In this document: one piece after another, positions 1-11,963 of the stretch
Layout of the letters: the number at the start of each line of letters is the position of its first letter
Position numbering within the stretch: the stretch's first letter is position 1
Assembly (NCBI GenBank): GCA_020744425.1
Contig: JAGMUV010000003.1
Location: 2,046,001-2,110,000 of the forward strand
Length of the DNA: 64,000 bases
Source: Dactylonectria macrodidyma
Lineage: Eukaryota > Ascomycota > Sordariomycetes > Hypocreales > Nectriaceae
Reading direction: 5' to 3'
Notes under the pieces: model-generated
Databases searched by the model: none
Told to the model about the DNA's origin: nothing
The model's input: only the letters and a program-made list of their open reading frames with translations
Program-made: the position numbers and the translations under genes

Positions 1-3000
1 CAAGTCACATGTTTCACCTTGATCATCTACTTCATGAGCGGAATGCAGACGGATGCAGGAAAGTTCTTCACTTGCTGGGTCGTTGTGAACGCTAGCACGC
101 TGTGCTTCTGTCAATTGTTTCGAGCGGTGGGCGCTATGTTCAATCATTTCGGAACAGCCAGTTACATCTCGGGCCTGTTGTCAACGATCTTCTTTGTTTA
201 TGGAGGTAAGTTTTGAGGGCCCACGCGTCAACTGCAACACTTGCTGATCCACTCGTTAGGCTATTTGATCCCCTTCAGCAAGATGCATCCATGGTTCCGC
301 TGGATCTTCTATCTAAACCCTGGCGCCTATGCCTTTGAATCTCTTATGGCAAATGAATTTGACGGCCTTCAACTCGAATGTGTTTCCCCGCAGTATATCC
401 CATTCGGTGGCGATTACAACAACCAGACTGCAGATTTTAGAGGCTGTACTGTCCTAGGAAGCGACGCCTCTGGTATGATCAACGGTATCGACTACGTCCG
501 TGAGCAGTACAGCTACTCCATCGGGCACATTTGGCGTGGCTTTGGTGTCATCGTTGGCTTCTGGATCTTTCTCATTGGATTGACAGCGTTAGGATTCGAG
601 CTTCGGAATAGCCATGGAGGGTCTTCCGTGCTGCTGTATAAGAGAGGCGCGCGCACCAAGAAGTCATTGGACCCAGAGATGGCAGCAGGTCAAGCTCCCG
701 AACGATCTCTGCAGATGACATCACAGACCGCGCGACAGTCCACATTCTCCTGGCACGATCTCGACTATTTTGTTCAATACCAAGGCGCCCAGAAACAGCT
801 CCTGAACAAGGTCTTTGGATTCGTCCAGCCTGGTAACTTGGTGGCCTTGATGGGATGCTCTGGGGCGGGAAAGACGACGTATGTGACAGAAATCTACTCG
901 GAAGCTTGAGTGTGCTAATTGGTCGTATATGCAGATTATTAGATGTCCTCGCGCAGAGAAAGGATGCTGGCGAAATCAAGGGCTCTATTCTTATTGACGG
1001 CAAACCCCAAGGTATCTCTTTCCAGAGAATGACTGGATACTGCGAACAGATGGATGTCCATGAAGCGACGGCGACGGTGAGGGAGGCCTTGCTTTTCTCA
1101 GCTCTGCTCCGCCAACCACAACACGTTTCCCATGACGACAAAATCTCATATGTTGACCACATCATCAACCTTTTGGAGCTCGAGGATATCTGCGATGCCT
1201 TGATTGGAAGTGAGTGCTAGACCTGGTGCAGCGCAATAGTCGAGTACTGACAGCCAAAGCCCCTGGTGCTGGTCTTAGCATTGAGCAGAGGAAGCGCGTT
1301 ACCCTTGGTGTGGAACTTGTTGCCAAGCCTACTCTCCTCTTCCTTGATGAACCGACATCTGGACTGGATGGCCAGTCTGCTTACAACATCGTTCGGTTCA
1401 TGCGCCGACTCGTTGATGGTGGCCAAGCCGTTCTATGTACAATCCACCAGCCGTCTGCCGTTCTCTTTGATGCATTTGACTCTCTTCTCTTGCTTGCCAA
1501 GGGAGGCAGAATGGCCTATTTTGGAGAAAGTGAGTTATCTGGCGCGACTTAAATTCCTGTTAGCTCACATGATGATAGCCGGTCAATACTCCGACACCCT
1601 CCTAGATTACTTCGCCAGAAATGGGGCCCCTTGCCCTGAAGGCGTCAACCCCGCAGAGCACATTGTTGAAGTTATTCAAGGCAACACTGAAGTTGAGATC
1701 GACTGGGTTGATGTGTGGAATCAATCTCCTGAGCGGCACGCGGCCCTCCAAAAGCTGGCGGATCTGAACAGGGAAGCCATCTCCAAGAGCGAGGGCATCG
1801 AGGAAGATACTGCAAACTTTGCTACCTCGAAATGGTTCCAATGGAAAATGGTTCTTCAACGTCAGATGGTCCAGCTCTGGCGGTCTCCAGTAAGTGACCA
1901 ACAAACGCCCTGGAGAAATTGCCCTAACCATGTATTAGGATTACGTCTGGAATAAGATCAACTTGCACATCTTCGCTGCTCTCTTTAGCGGATTCACGTT
2001 CTGGATGATCGGGGACGGAACATTTGACCTACAGCTCAGACTCTTCGCCATCTTCAACTTCATCTTCGTTGCTCCGGGCTGTATCAACCAGATGCAGCCT
2101 TACTTTCTCCACAACCGGGATATTTTCGAGACGAGGGAGAAAAAGGTTCGCTTGACTCCTTTGGCATACTTCTTTTCTAATATTAACACAAAAGCTAGTC
2201 TAAAACGTACCACTGGATCGCCTTCATTGGGTCTCAAACGGTGGCCGAAATCCCGTATCTCATTATTTGTGCAACACTGTACTTCGCTTGTTGGTACTTC
2301 ACCGCCGGTTTCCCTGTTGAGGCTCGGATCTCGGGCCACATCTACCTTCAGATGATCTGTATGTTGACGCGCAAGTTTCTTTTCTTGCCACCCAGTTGCT
2401 AACATCTGTTGATAAAGTCTACGAGTTTTTGTACACCTCAATCGGTCAAGCTATCGCTGCGTATGCCCCCAACGAATATTTCGCAGCGATCATGAACCCC
2501 CTCCTCATCGGTGCCGGCATGATCTCGTTCTGTGGCGTCGTCATGCCATACGCGGCGATGCAGCCGTTCTGGAAGTACTGGATCTACTATCTCGATCCCT
2601 TCCGCTACCTTTTCGGTGGTCTATTGGGCCCCATCATATGGGATGTTCAAGTCAATTGCAAGCCTGAGGAATTCACCTCCTTCGATGCACCTGATGGACA
2701 GACCTGCGGCGAGTACATGTCCGACTTTCTCAGCTCCAACGCAGGGTATGTGGCGAATCTCAACGCGTCTGAGAACTGCCAATACTGCGCCTATTCCACA
2801 GGAGCCGATTATGCCAAGACATTCAACCTCCAAGAGGAATATTACGGGTGGAGAGATGTAAGTGTGCAATGCCGTCATATTTAGAATCACTTGCTAACGA
2901 GAGGGTCTAGACTGGAATCACTGCCCTGTTCTGCATCTCATCCTACGCATTGGTCTTCTTGATGATGAAATTGAGAAGCAAGAAGACAAAGAGTGCGAGG

Positions 3001-3009
3001 TCAGAATAA
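1..3009 (+). CDS. PDR-type (ABCG) multidrug ABC transporter, 5'-truncated by the window edge
   Basis: ATP-driven plasma-membrane efflux pump of the fungal pleiotropic drug resistance family; the cargo (azoles, plant toxins, sterols) cannot be told from sequence. The window opens inside the first transmembrane domain. I read nine exons: 1-205, 260-878, 935-1209, 1254-1529, 1579-1889, 1939-2145, 2199-2358, 2418-2857, 2911-3009; all phases agree and the stop is TAA at 3007-3009. The second nucleotide-binding domain has Walker [10 protein letters not shown] split by the second intron, signature-side [13 protein letters not shown], Walker [14 protein letters not shown] and an IHQPS H-loop. The second transmembrane domain follows, ending in a Lys-rich tail ([13 protein letters not shown]). 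The CDR-type loop with paired Cys (ENCQYC) before the last helix is present. The intron ending at 2417 uses an AAAG acceptor, because the CAG further upstream would give a stop. No frameshift is seen, so the gene looks functional. Family certain, subclade open. Confidence 0.95.
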
Positions 3010-3643
3010 GGGCCTTGGTGAGTAAGAAGTGTGGTGCATCATCTTGTTTTACAGGTTGAAGTTTAGATAGACGGTTCAGAAGTATTAGGTATAATGGCAT
3101 ATTAGAAGGAACTTGATCGGATTCAAAGGATAGACTCAAAATAGATTGAAGCAAGACATCGTTTATAGATTGTAGCACAGCTGAGGCAGAATAGAAATAT
3201 CTTTTCTCATACGATGTTGAGTACAGTTTCGGGCCAAGCCTACACACTTGCATTTTTTACATTTAGACACAGCACCTTTACATTAAGATCCAATCAGTGC
3301 CTAATTTCGATAAAGATTAGGGTCTAAAATTAGTATAATATAATACTTAAATAAGAGAATAGCATCTAATTTATTGGATTTAGATGCACTTAAAAACGAG
3401 TTACTAAAAAAATTGGCAACTGATTTTAAGCATTAACGGAGTGTGCGGAGGTAACTAGGCCGGTTTAACTCGACCATTACAGCTCACTTCTCGAGACTAG
3501 CGTTTCCACTACTTTGCGTGGCGACTCAACTACTGTAAGAGGACAAATCATCAAATTTTAATCGATCAAATTCGACGAGACTAAATTATGTACAAGAACA
3601 GTTCCAGGTCATGAAACTGGCTTCTCTTCATAACGTTCTACGA
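3010..3643. other. Intergenic, convergent 3' ends, AT-rich tract
   Basis: Between the convergent ABC transporter and feruloyl esterase genes. The part from about 3290 to 3460 is distinctly A+T-rich with short reiterated TAAAATTAG/ATTTAG strings and no open frame. It could be 3' untranslated sequence or an old mutated repeat remnant. I could not find paired terminal repeats. Confidence 0.5.
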
Positions 3644-5221
3644 CTACACGCATTTCCAGTTATCGGCAGCATTGGGGTCACCAGTTCCCTTGTAGCTGTT
3701 CCTCAGAGGATACTTGCAATGCTTTCTCTCAAAAGCGACAACATCCTTGTTTGCGTTGGTGTAGGCAGTGCCCAAGACGTAATCGGGTGCGATGCCCTTC
3801 TCAACCCACTGAACCATCGCATTCAGAACGTTACCTTCGGGCTCCTCGGTAGAAAATGCAGACTGCCTGTTGCCGATATTGTATGCACCCGATCCTCCAC
3901 TACAGTGTCCCATGCCAGAGATGCGGAAGTATCGGTAGAACTCGTCTAGTTCCTCGGACCGAAGACCCATGGTACGTGAAACATGGTTGTAGTATCGAGC
4001 CGAGTTGTCGCTGGTAATAATGGGGTCTTGGAGACCGTGATAGTGAAGAATCTTGGCGCCACGGTTCTTGACATCAGATAGATCTCCATCCCAGGTGTTG
4101 ATGCCAAAAGTGTCAACATCCTTCGCAGCCTCGATATCATCAAGCGTCAGCTCAGGTCCCCACGAAGGGTCGTCATAGATGACGTAGCGCCACCAGTCGA
4201 CGCTGTATTGAAACGGAACGCCCGACCAGATGGTGCTGGTGGCATTGGCACCGGGCTGGAGTCGAGGATAGAGCAAGGTGCCCGTCGCATCGTATAGCGG
4301 AGAAAAGACGAGCCGAACCACTTCAGCCTGTGTTCCCGTGATGCAGTTTGTCGTCTTTTTCTCACCGCAAATCAGGGATTCAGGTCTGTATTGGCAGAGA
4401 TCCGGGTCCTCGATGATGCCGTCCACCTGGCCATCGAGACCATCGCATTGGTCGAGCACATCTTCCACCACAAGAGACCATTGCGCGGCCGTCAGGAATG
4501 TCGAGGATCCAGGAGGGCCAGTCAAGCTGTAGAAGTGACCAGACCAGGCCTGAAGGTTGCCGAAGTCGAATGCGGGAGCTCCCGCCACAATTCCATCAAA
4601 GTCATCGGGGAAGCTCTGTGCCTCCTTAAATCCTTGTCTGCCACCAGTAGAGCAACCAAGGTAGTATGATTTGGTATGCTTCTTTCCATACAGCGCTTTA
4701 GTGATCTTCTTTCCGGCGACGACTCCCTGGTGAAGAGCACGGTAGGCAAAGTCTTCGAGGACCTGTCGGTTCTTGTAAAAGGGCAGGCCGGTATTTCCGT
4801 CATGGCCGTTGTTGGTTCCAACAACAGAAAAGCCCCTCGCCACAGCGTAGGCCATGTCGTCGTACGAAATGCAGCCGCCTAGGCCACCGTTTCCAACGCT
4901 CAAGAAACGGCCAGTCCAATCGAGAGGCAGCCAAGACTCCAGGGTGAAGCCGCTCTTCTTGGAAGTGCTGATATACATCTTGACTCGGCAGAGGTCGAAA
5001 TCAAACGGCTTACTGAATCCCGCACATGTTGCGTGAGTCGAAGGAGCCGTGAGGTTGGTTCCAGCCTCGACGAAGTCGGTCAGGTTCACCTTGGCGTTGC
5101 TAAACTGACGAGCCAACGTCTTTCCAAGGCCTTCACACTTGGTAGCGAATTTCGTGCGACTGCATTCTCCGCCCTGTGTTGCGGCCAGGAGACCCAGGAG
5201 CGACAAGCTGAGAACCTTCAT
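3644..5221 (-). CDS. faeB: Secreted feruloyl esterase / tannase family
   Basis: Extracellular serine esterase of the tannase/feruloyl esterase family, which releases ferulic or p-coumaric acid from plant cell-wall xylan and pectin. A single uninterrupted 525-residue frame, usual family length, with a secretion signal (MKVLSLSLLGLLAATQGGEC). The catalytic set is visible: nucleophile Ser191 in GCSTGG, Asp399 in HGLQDPI and His439 in GMGHCSGG. The Cys next to Ser191 and the Cys after His439 form the disulfide-linked 'CS-D-HC' arrangement typical of this family. An Asp-rich loop (DGLDGQVDGII, residues 260-270) matches the family's calcium site. Several NxT/S glycosylation sites (for example NLT, NAT) fit secretion. 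It is convergent with the transporter and stands alone. The TATA-like box is about 85 bp upstream of the ATG. FaeB and tannase share this fold; FaeB-like is preferred, but the substrate is inferred. Confidence 0.93.
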   Translation of the reverse strand: MKVLSLSLLGLLAATQGGECSRTKFATKCEGLGKTLARQFSNAKVNLTDFVEAGTNLTAPSTHATCAGFSKPFDFDLCRVKMYISTSKKSGFTLESWLPLDWTGRFLSVGNGGLGGCISYDDMAYAVARGFSVVGTNNGHDGNTGLPFYKNRQVLEDFAYRALHQGVVAGKKITKALYGKKHTKSYYLGCSTGGRQGFKEAQSFPDDFDGIVAGAPAFDFGNLQAWSGHFYSLTGPPGSSTFLTAAQWSLVVEDVLDQCDGLDGQVDGIIEDPDLCQYRPESLICGEKKTTNCITGTQAEVVRLVFSPLYDATGTLLYPRLQPGANATSTIWSGVPFQYSVDWWRYVIYDDPSWGPELTLDDIEAAKDVDTFGINTWDGDLSDVKNRGAKILHYHGLQDPIITSDNSARYYNHVSRTMGLRSEELDEFYRYFRISGMGHCSGGSGAYNIGNRQSAFSTEEPEGNVLNAMVQWVEKGIAPDYVLGTAYTNANKDVVAFERKHCKYPLRNSYKGTGDPNAADNWKCV

Positions 5222-5305
5222 TGGAGTAAAGAGATGATTGAAACGCGGTGTCTGAGAAGAGGCTGAGGCCGGCTTGAAGTTACAAACTATGATGGGGATC
5301 GTATG

Positions 5306-5312
5306 TTATATA
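5306..5312 (-). promoter_or_regulatory. TATA box of the feruloyl esterase gene
   Basis: On the minus strand the sequence reads TATATAA, about 85 bp before the feruloyl esterase start codon at 5221. That position suits a fungal core promoter. Confidence 0.55.
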
Positions 5313-6660
5313 TGCGCATTCCCCTTGTCGGCTTTCTCCATGCCAAGAAGTGCCAGATTGCTATAATAGTCTCTGCTAGCATAGTCCATGTTCGTAGTCC
5401 TTGTCCACGCAGCATAGACATTATCCTGTCATGCCAGATTGAACACTGCAGAAAGCAACCTTCCCCACACTAAGTCTGCAACCCCAGATCCCGAGGCGAT
5501 GAATCGATTGCGGGGAGAACGAACTAAACCTCATTCTGAGCCATTGTGCGGAGACAACGGGATTCTGTTCGGGAAACGCAAATGGGTTTCTTTGTTTGCT
5601 TGAGGCGGACTTCCACATGTATTGAGGATAAATTTCCGTTGCGGGATTAAATTTAGGAGTTCGCATTGACTGCAATTAATTAGGCCTCGGTCGGCGGTTC
5701 CAGTCCGATACTAACTTGCCTAATTGAGAGCAAATGCAACGATCATCACCTCACCTGGTTAATATGTGGAGCCGACGCAGGGACCAAAGGCGGAGATGGT
5801 CCCTCTTCACCAGCCCGAGGCAAATTACATAGAGGAGTCAATGTCAGAGGCAGTTGCTGTGTTTTCAGAGGTGAATGCTGTATGAGTGATACTAAAAATG
5901 TCATTTTACCTCAAGGCATGAAACTCTTGGCGTTTCCTTGTGTATTTTTAAGTTTCAGTTTGGCGAGAATAAGACTCTTTATCATTTCGTCGCTTGCTAC
6001 AGCTCAATGGACATCAGCCTGTGCTGATTTTCTTCACCTGGACGGACCTATAGTTAAATCAATATCGTCTACATAGGACATAAATTTATTCCTTGACGTC
6101 ATGAGGAATTGGGCAGCCCATTGCCTCTCTTGCCGACCACATTTGCCGGTGCCAGTTAGGGGGTTGTTCAACCCCATGTAACTTCCCCCGCATTTTTCGC
6201 CACCTCAACGGCCTCACCGAGAAGACTTTAACCGGCATCAACTGCTGTCACTTACAACAGTGGATAAATCATTAACAGTCGCAAGGAAGAATCTGAATTA
6301 CCACGGCACATTATCACAGGCCACATTATTTTATCATCACACATTTGCTGACCTCGGCGAACCATTCTCTAATTAATTATCTTAGGAGTGTAGGGTGGGA
6401 GATATATTTTGCCCAACTCTGCTGAATGCTTGTAACCTTGAAGTTGAGGGTGAACATTCAAGGGAAGCTCAGTTTGAAAATCGAAACAGAACCAAGTTTT
6501 GGGTGCGATACTCAATGTCTGTTAGAGGTCCTAGATGTCTCAGTTCTGGTTACGTAGGCTAGCATAGGAGATAAACAATTCCATATCATACAGCACCAAC
6601 ATATTTTGAACCTCACAATCGGTTGGCCACTTGAATATCTTTACCCGCAAATAGTATCAT
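5313..6660. other. Gene-poor stretch
   Basis: No open frame with recognisable protein character. Short frames at 5421-5675 and 5882-6076 look random. It contains the distal promoter of the feruloyl esterase gene. On the minus strand, about 48 codons (roughly 6515 down to 6370) stay open after a possible CAG acceptor and could be a terminal exon of the doubtful gene at 6679-7080, but nothing confirms it. Confidence 0.5.
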
Positions 6661-6678
6661 GCGGCCTAGACAACTTAC

Positions 6679-7080
6679 TTGTTGAATTGCTCGCTGTCTG
6701 AGCTCAGGGTCAAACATGTCTTCGACAGTAATCCGAGCCATCTCCGTAGTGAAGTCTGAGCTACTAGCACCCGTGTGTAGAAATTCTCCATCTTGAATGC
6801 GCGCGGCCTCATCCATCTTTCTACTTGGAGTTGTTATTGATTTTCATCAGAACGATACATTATGCAGTAAAGTAGGCAGGTTCTGGAACATTTGTGACAT
6901 TTTTCGTATGTGTTGTACTCTTGAGTCAAGTTTCAGCTTCATGTTCCAGAAATGGTAATGAATTGCATATTTGAGAAAGATTTCAGTTGTGCAAGCCCGC
7001 TTGAAGGAATTGATATCAAATTGATCTTGATCAGTGGGGTGAAATCTTTGGACTCTAGTGATGAAATCGCTCGTCTCCAT
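6679..7080 (-). CDS. Doubtful hypothetical gene, two exons, 3' end unresolved
   Basis: I do not recognise this product. Minus-strand exon 7080-6859 (74 codons from METSDF) and exon 6816-6679 (46 codons from MDEAAR, ending RAIQQ) can be joined in phase 0 by a 42-bp GT-AG intron with an AAAG acceptor. A good donor (GTAAGT) follows at 6678. The residue composition looks protein-like (SFKRACTTEIFLKYAIHYHF; VEDMFDPELRQRAIQQ) rather than like random frame noise. There is no domain, signal peptide or membrane helix. It lies alone in a 4-kb gene-poor region and may be an orphan gene or the remains of one. Confidence 0.27.
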
Positions 7081-9219
7081 CAGCACTAGTTGCGCTTAAG
7101 AATAGTCGCTTTTTGTAATGCCATTTGCTTGGCAATTTCCGATCGTCTCACCGATATGATTATCGGGACTTTTCTGACCCAATACACATGGGCCACTAAC
7201 GATAGGACTAGGGGGAGATGGGGGAAAATTATAGATCTGAGGGCTTGTCACCCGATTGACTTGGAGTCGTACCCAGTGATCGAAACATAACTGCAGGGAA
7301 GTGTAGCAAAGACCTCTGGCGTTGCAAATGACCAATGCCCCGTTGCCAGCTGATAGTGCCCGAATAGTAGCTTGATGAATGGCATCATGAAAGCCAGAAA
7401 AATTTCGAAAGGTTTGTGGATTGTAGCAAGGACACCACTAGACCAAGTGGAAAGCAACTTTCAGCCTGAGATTTGATCCTCGGTCACCATCTCGTCACAC
7501 GGCGTGGCTTGCTGACATATTATGGTTATCAGTGGGCACCTGGTTAAGAAGATTATTTCGGATGCAAAAGAAGTCGCCAATATCAATGCAACGGCGAACT
7601 GAAAATCTTAATGCCCAAGTTTCACCACGTAAGCTCTGACCATATTGACCAGGGAACCACCAGCATCACTCGATTCTGTGTCCGATAGCCGTGACACATG
7701 ACAGACGCACGTTCACCGGCATGGGTACCGACGGTTGCCTTGCCGAGACTCGAACTCTAATAGAAACAAACCCATTCGTGCATAATAATACTAGTGTTCC
7801 TCTAGTATAGGGATGCACCGTGAAAGGGCCTAGATCATGCAACCTGCTGACTTACACTAATTTCTGCCCGTCAGCCACCCGGTCTCCCGAGCTGTAGACG
7901 GTACGAGGTAGTTGATTACCATTCGTAAAACTCGGATTCCTTCTCGCAACTTCTTCGTAAATGTCGGCGTCAGTCCCCGTCGGGGTCTATTATCCCGTCG
8001 AGCGGGGCTGGCGCTTCGAGTTGCCGTAGCTGCAATCTGCTCGGACGATGACGATCATTTTGGCATTTTACCGCGGTTCTCAAAAGGGCGTGCGCCCCAA
8101 GGACCGCACCACTTCAGCCTCTGACCCAGATCACCGGTTTGGTGTGATTACCGTGTAATTGCGAGAAACAACCGGTTGCGGTCCCACGGGATCGGGTCGA
8201 CAAGGTGCTCGCAGAGGTGTCCGATGGTTGATTACTACGTAGTACAGGGCATACAGCCGATCCGACGCCATGGATGGGACCACTGGGCCTCAAAACTTCT
8301 CCAAGCACCCGGAATCTGGAGACTACGGAGGAACCGTTGAGGGCTCGTCGGCCAGATTAGAGCCATAATAGAGCCATAACAGGGCCGAATACTCCAGCGG
8401 GGAAGACGGCGCAGGTCGCTGGATTGAGCGGGATCCCATGGGGATTTGTGCTTCGTCAAGTCCGTCCTCGCTCAGGTTATCCCATGGTATCCCACAATCC
8501 CACATGCCCCCAGATCCACTCGGCAGTTAGAGCCATCACGGGAACGACAGACCCTGACCTTTCCTCGACTGCTTGACCTGCTTGACCTGCTTGACCGCTG
8601 GCAAATCATCGGAAGTTCGGTTCTTCAACGGCCGTATTCGACGTCGGTGGAGCTCCGAGTGCCCCGCGATCCACTTCCCCGGCTCCATGATATCACCACA
8701 ATCAAACTCCACACGCAACCCTCCCGAAGGCCCGGGGGTCAACCTCAGTGGCCCCACGGCCTGAATAGGCGCATTGTTCGAGTCAGCTGTACTGCCAGAA
8801 GGCTCTGATGGCAACTCGTGTACTTGCCGCTAGGCGTTGCCTTCGGTAAATTACCCAAACGTTGTCTGAGGGCCCTCTCAACACTCTCCCACTGGGTTCC
8901 ACAGTTTGCCTTCTCCCATGTCTTGCGTGCGGCATTAGCACCCTGGAGCATCATACCATTAAGCTATCCTAGTCCCCCATGTTCTCCGCAATTTTTATCC
9001 CCGCAAGCCGGTTCCAACTTGACTGGACCATGGTTATGGGAAAAAACAACATGAGAAAGAAGCTAAGTCCGAAAATGTGGGACTAACTTCCGGCCGCTAT
9101 CATGAGAACCGGGATGACGCAACCTCTTTCGGAGCTTGAAGTGGTTGGTGGAGTGTAAGTCCATTGCAAGATATCGGAGTGGCAATGGGCATATAAACGA
9201 CCGAATATTGGCAAAAATT
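7081..9219. other. Gene-poor stretch upstream of the beta-glucosidase gene
   Basis: Short frames only, overlapping on both strands and without recognisable domains. It has GC-rich islands (about 7960-8110 and 8480-8800) and a small 9-bp tandem repeat at 8569. The distal part should hold the GH3 promoter. A B-box-like string on the minus strand near 7745 lacks a matching tRNA body. Confidence 0.5.
8569..8595. repeat. Three-copy tandem repeat of a 9-bp unit
   Basis: CTGCTTGAC occurs three times in perfect tandem. It lies in non-coding sequence about 700 bp before the GH3 gene. Probably replication slippage; no function is implied. Confidence 0.8.
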
Positions 9220-9226
9220 TATAAAA
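9220..9226 (+). promoter_or_regulatory. TATA box of the GH3 beta-glucosidase gene
   Basis: TATAAAA lies 76 bp before the ATG at 9302. A second, weaker ATATAAA lies about 30 bp further upstream. The distance fits a strong inducible fungal promoter. Confidence 0.6.
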
Positions 9227-9301
9227 GGCAACGGGGGCGTCCATGAAAGATCATCACTCAGATCCAGCCCAAGCTCAAGTTTCTCGAGCTCAACCATCAC
9301 A

Positions 9302-11792
9302 ATGGCTTCTGTTTTGTCTCTCGTTGTCTCAGGACTGCTTGCAGCCTCGGCTGTCAATGCTCAGAACTACGATTCGAGTGGCCGAGACGAGGATTCTTTT
9401 AGCTATGTCCAGCCTCTGAACACCACTATCCTCGGACCCTATGGACACTCACCGGCTGTCTTGCCTTCCCGTATGTTCCTCTTCCTCGAGTCTGTCACAG
9501 GAAGCCACCAACTAACACCGCAACGTAGCCAATGCTACCGGCCTTGGCTGGGAGGCTGCATTCGAGAAGGCGAAGCAGTTCGTCTCTCAGCTGACCATCG
9601 ACGAGAAGGCTGACATGGTCACCGGAACCCCAGGCCCCTGTGTTGGTAACATCGTTGCCATCCCGCGTCTTGGCTTCAACGGCCTCTGCCTTCACGATGG
9701 ACCTCTATCTATCCGTGTGGCCGACTATGCCAGTGTCTTTTCAGCGGGTGTCTCAGCTGCATCCACCTGGGATAGGTCTATCCTCTATGAGCGTGGCTAC
9801 CTCCTGGGCAAGGAGTTCAAGGGTAAGGGTGCTCACGTCGCCCTCTCGCCCGTTGCTGGGCCGCTTGGCCGCTCCGCCTACTCGGGTCGAAACTGGGAGG
9901 GCTTCTCCCCCGACCCCTATCTGACTGGTGTTGCTATGGAGGAGACGATCAAGGGACACCAGGACAGCGGTGTCCAGGCGACTGCGAAGCACTTCATCGG
10001 CAATGAGCAGGAGACTCAGCGCAACCCGTCTTGGAACGGCTCCGAGATTGTGCAAGAGGCGCTTTCGGCCAACATGGACGACCGAACTATGCACGAGCTG
10101 TACCTGTGGCCCTTTGCCAACGCCGTCAAGGCCAACTGCGCTAGCATCATGTGCTCGTACCAGCGACTGAACGGCTCATACGCCTGCGCCAACTCCAAGG
10201 CCCTCAATGGCCTGCTCAAGGAGGAGCTCGGCTTCCAGGGCTACGTCATGTCCGACTGGGGTGCTACCCACGTCGGTGTTGCCGGCATTGAGGCTGGCCA
10301 GGATATGGACATGCCCGGCGGTATTGGCACCTACGGCATGAACTGGAAGGGCGGCTCGTTCTTCGGTAAGAACGTCACGTCGGCCGTCAAGAACGGCACG
10401 CTCGACGAGGCCCGCGTTGACGACATGATCACCCGTATCATGACCCCTTACTACTGGCTCGGCCAGGACACCAACTACCCCGAGGTCGATCCTTCATCCG
10501 CCGACCTCAATACCTTCTCTCCCCGATCCACGTGGCTGCGCGAGTTCAATCTGACCGGTGAGCGAAGCCGCGACGTCCGCGACACCCACGGCGAGTCCAT
10601 CCGCAGACATGGCGCCCAGGCTACCATCCTGCTCAAGAACGAGAACAGCGCGCTTCCCCTCAAGGCCCCCAAGTCCATTGCCGTCTTCGGAAACGACGCC
10701 GGTGATGATGTCCTCGGCTTCTACAACCAGAAGGACTTCGAGTACGGTACTCTCACGGCCGGCGGTGGTTCCGGAACTGGTCGTCTGACCTATCTCGTGT
10801 CTCCTCTCACTGCCATCAATGCCCGTGCTAAGCAGGACGGTGCCCTTGTCCAGCAGTGGCTTAACAACACTCTCATCGCCGAGTCCGATGTCAGGACCCT
10901 CTGGGTTCCCACTCCTCCCGAGGTCTGCATCGTCTTCCTCAAGACCTGGGCCGAGGAGGCCGCTGATCGCCAGCACCTGAGCGTCGACTGGGACGGCGAC
11001 GATGTCGTCGAGTCTATTGCCAGCCAATGCAACAACACCGTCGTCGTCACCCACTCCTCTGGCATCAACACACTCCCCTGGGCCGATCACGTCAACGTCA
11101 CTGCCATCATCGCCGCCCACTACCCGGGACAGGAGAGTGGCAACTCCATCGTCGACATCCTTTACGGCGACGTCAATCCCTCCGGAAAACTGCCCTACAC
11201 CATCGCCTACAGCGGCAGCGACTACAACGCACCCCCGACCACCGCCGTCAACACCACCGGCGCGTACGACTGGCAGTCGTGGTTCGACGAGAAGCTCGAG
11301 ATCGACTACCGCTACTTCGACGCCAACGATATCGACGTGCGTTACGAGTTCGGCTTCGGTCTGTCCTACTCCACCTTCGAGCTCGCCGACATCACCGCTG
11401 AGCCCCTCGTCGAGAGCATCGCCTCCGCGCCTGAGCAGCTGCCCGTCCAACCCGGAGGCAACCCTGCGCTCTGGGAGAGCGTCTACAACGTTTCCGTTTC
11501 CCTGACCAACACTGGCGAGGTCTATGGTGCCACCGTTCCCCAGCTCTACGTCACCTTCCCAGATAGCACTCCCTCGGGCACGCCCCCTAAGCAGCTTCGA
11601 GGCTTCGAGAAGGTTTGGCTGGAGGCCGGTCAGTCCCAGACTGTTGGCTTTGAGCTGATGAGGCGAGACCTCAGCTATTGGGACATCATCTCCCAGGAGT
11701 GGGTGATTCCTACTGGTGAGTTTGTCATCAGTGTCGGTTTCAGCAGCAGGGATCTCAAGGAGGTCATCAACATTACTCCTGTGGACGCTTGA
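9302..11792 (+). CDS. Secreted beta-glucosidase, glycoside hydrolase family 3
   Basis: Extracellular GH3 enzyme that removes glucose from the non-reducing end of cellobiose and beta-glucosides, the last step of cellulose breakdown. Exons 9302-9470 and 9529-11792 give 810 residues, a usual size. The signal peptide ends about VNAQN. The N-terminal GH3 barrel shows KHFIGNEQE and the nucleophile Asp299 in VMSDWGATH. The middle sandwich domain carries the glycine-rich stretch TAGGGSGTGR and HYPGQESGNSIVDILYG. The C-terminal fibronectin-III-like domain starts near NVSVSLTNTGEVYG. Many NxT/S sites suggest N-glycosylation. Codons are strongly C-ending, as in highly expressed fungal genes, which also creates a 478-codon false frame on the opposite strand. 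Exact substrate preference (cellobiose or another beta-glucoside) is inferred from the family. Confidence 0.95.
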
Positions 11793-11963
11793 GGATGAGC
11801 ATGAGAGCGAAGTTGAGGATTGATGATAATGAAGAAATGAAGCAAAGTTTATAATCGTCAGGGTGTTGTAAATAGTGGAACACATATTTATTCCATGTCT
11901 TGTCTTGTGGCATTCAGTGATTCGTGTCATGTCTCATCTAATCTACCCGTCTAACTCAACAGT

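Noticed and set aside
7740..7830. Possible tRNA gene on the minus strand (GTTCGAGTC-like B box)
   Set aside because: The T stem does not pair over five bases and no A box or acceptor stem could be found at the right distance.
10494..11930. 478-codon open frame on the minus strand across the GH3 gene
   Set aside because: Its residues (Val/Asp/Gly/Leu-rich, no domain) are what C-ending codons of the sense gene produce on the other strand. The GH3 frame carries all the catalytic motifs.
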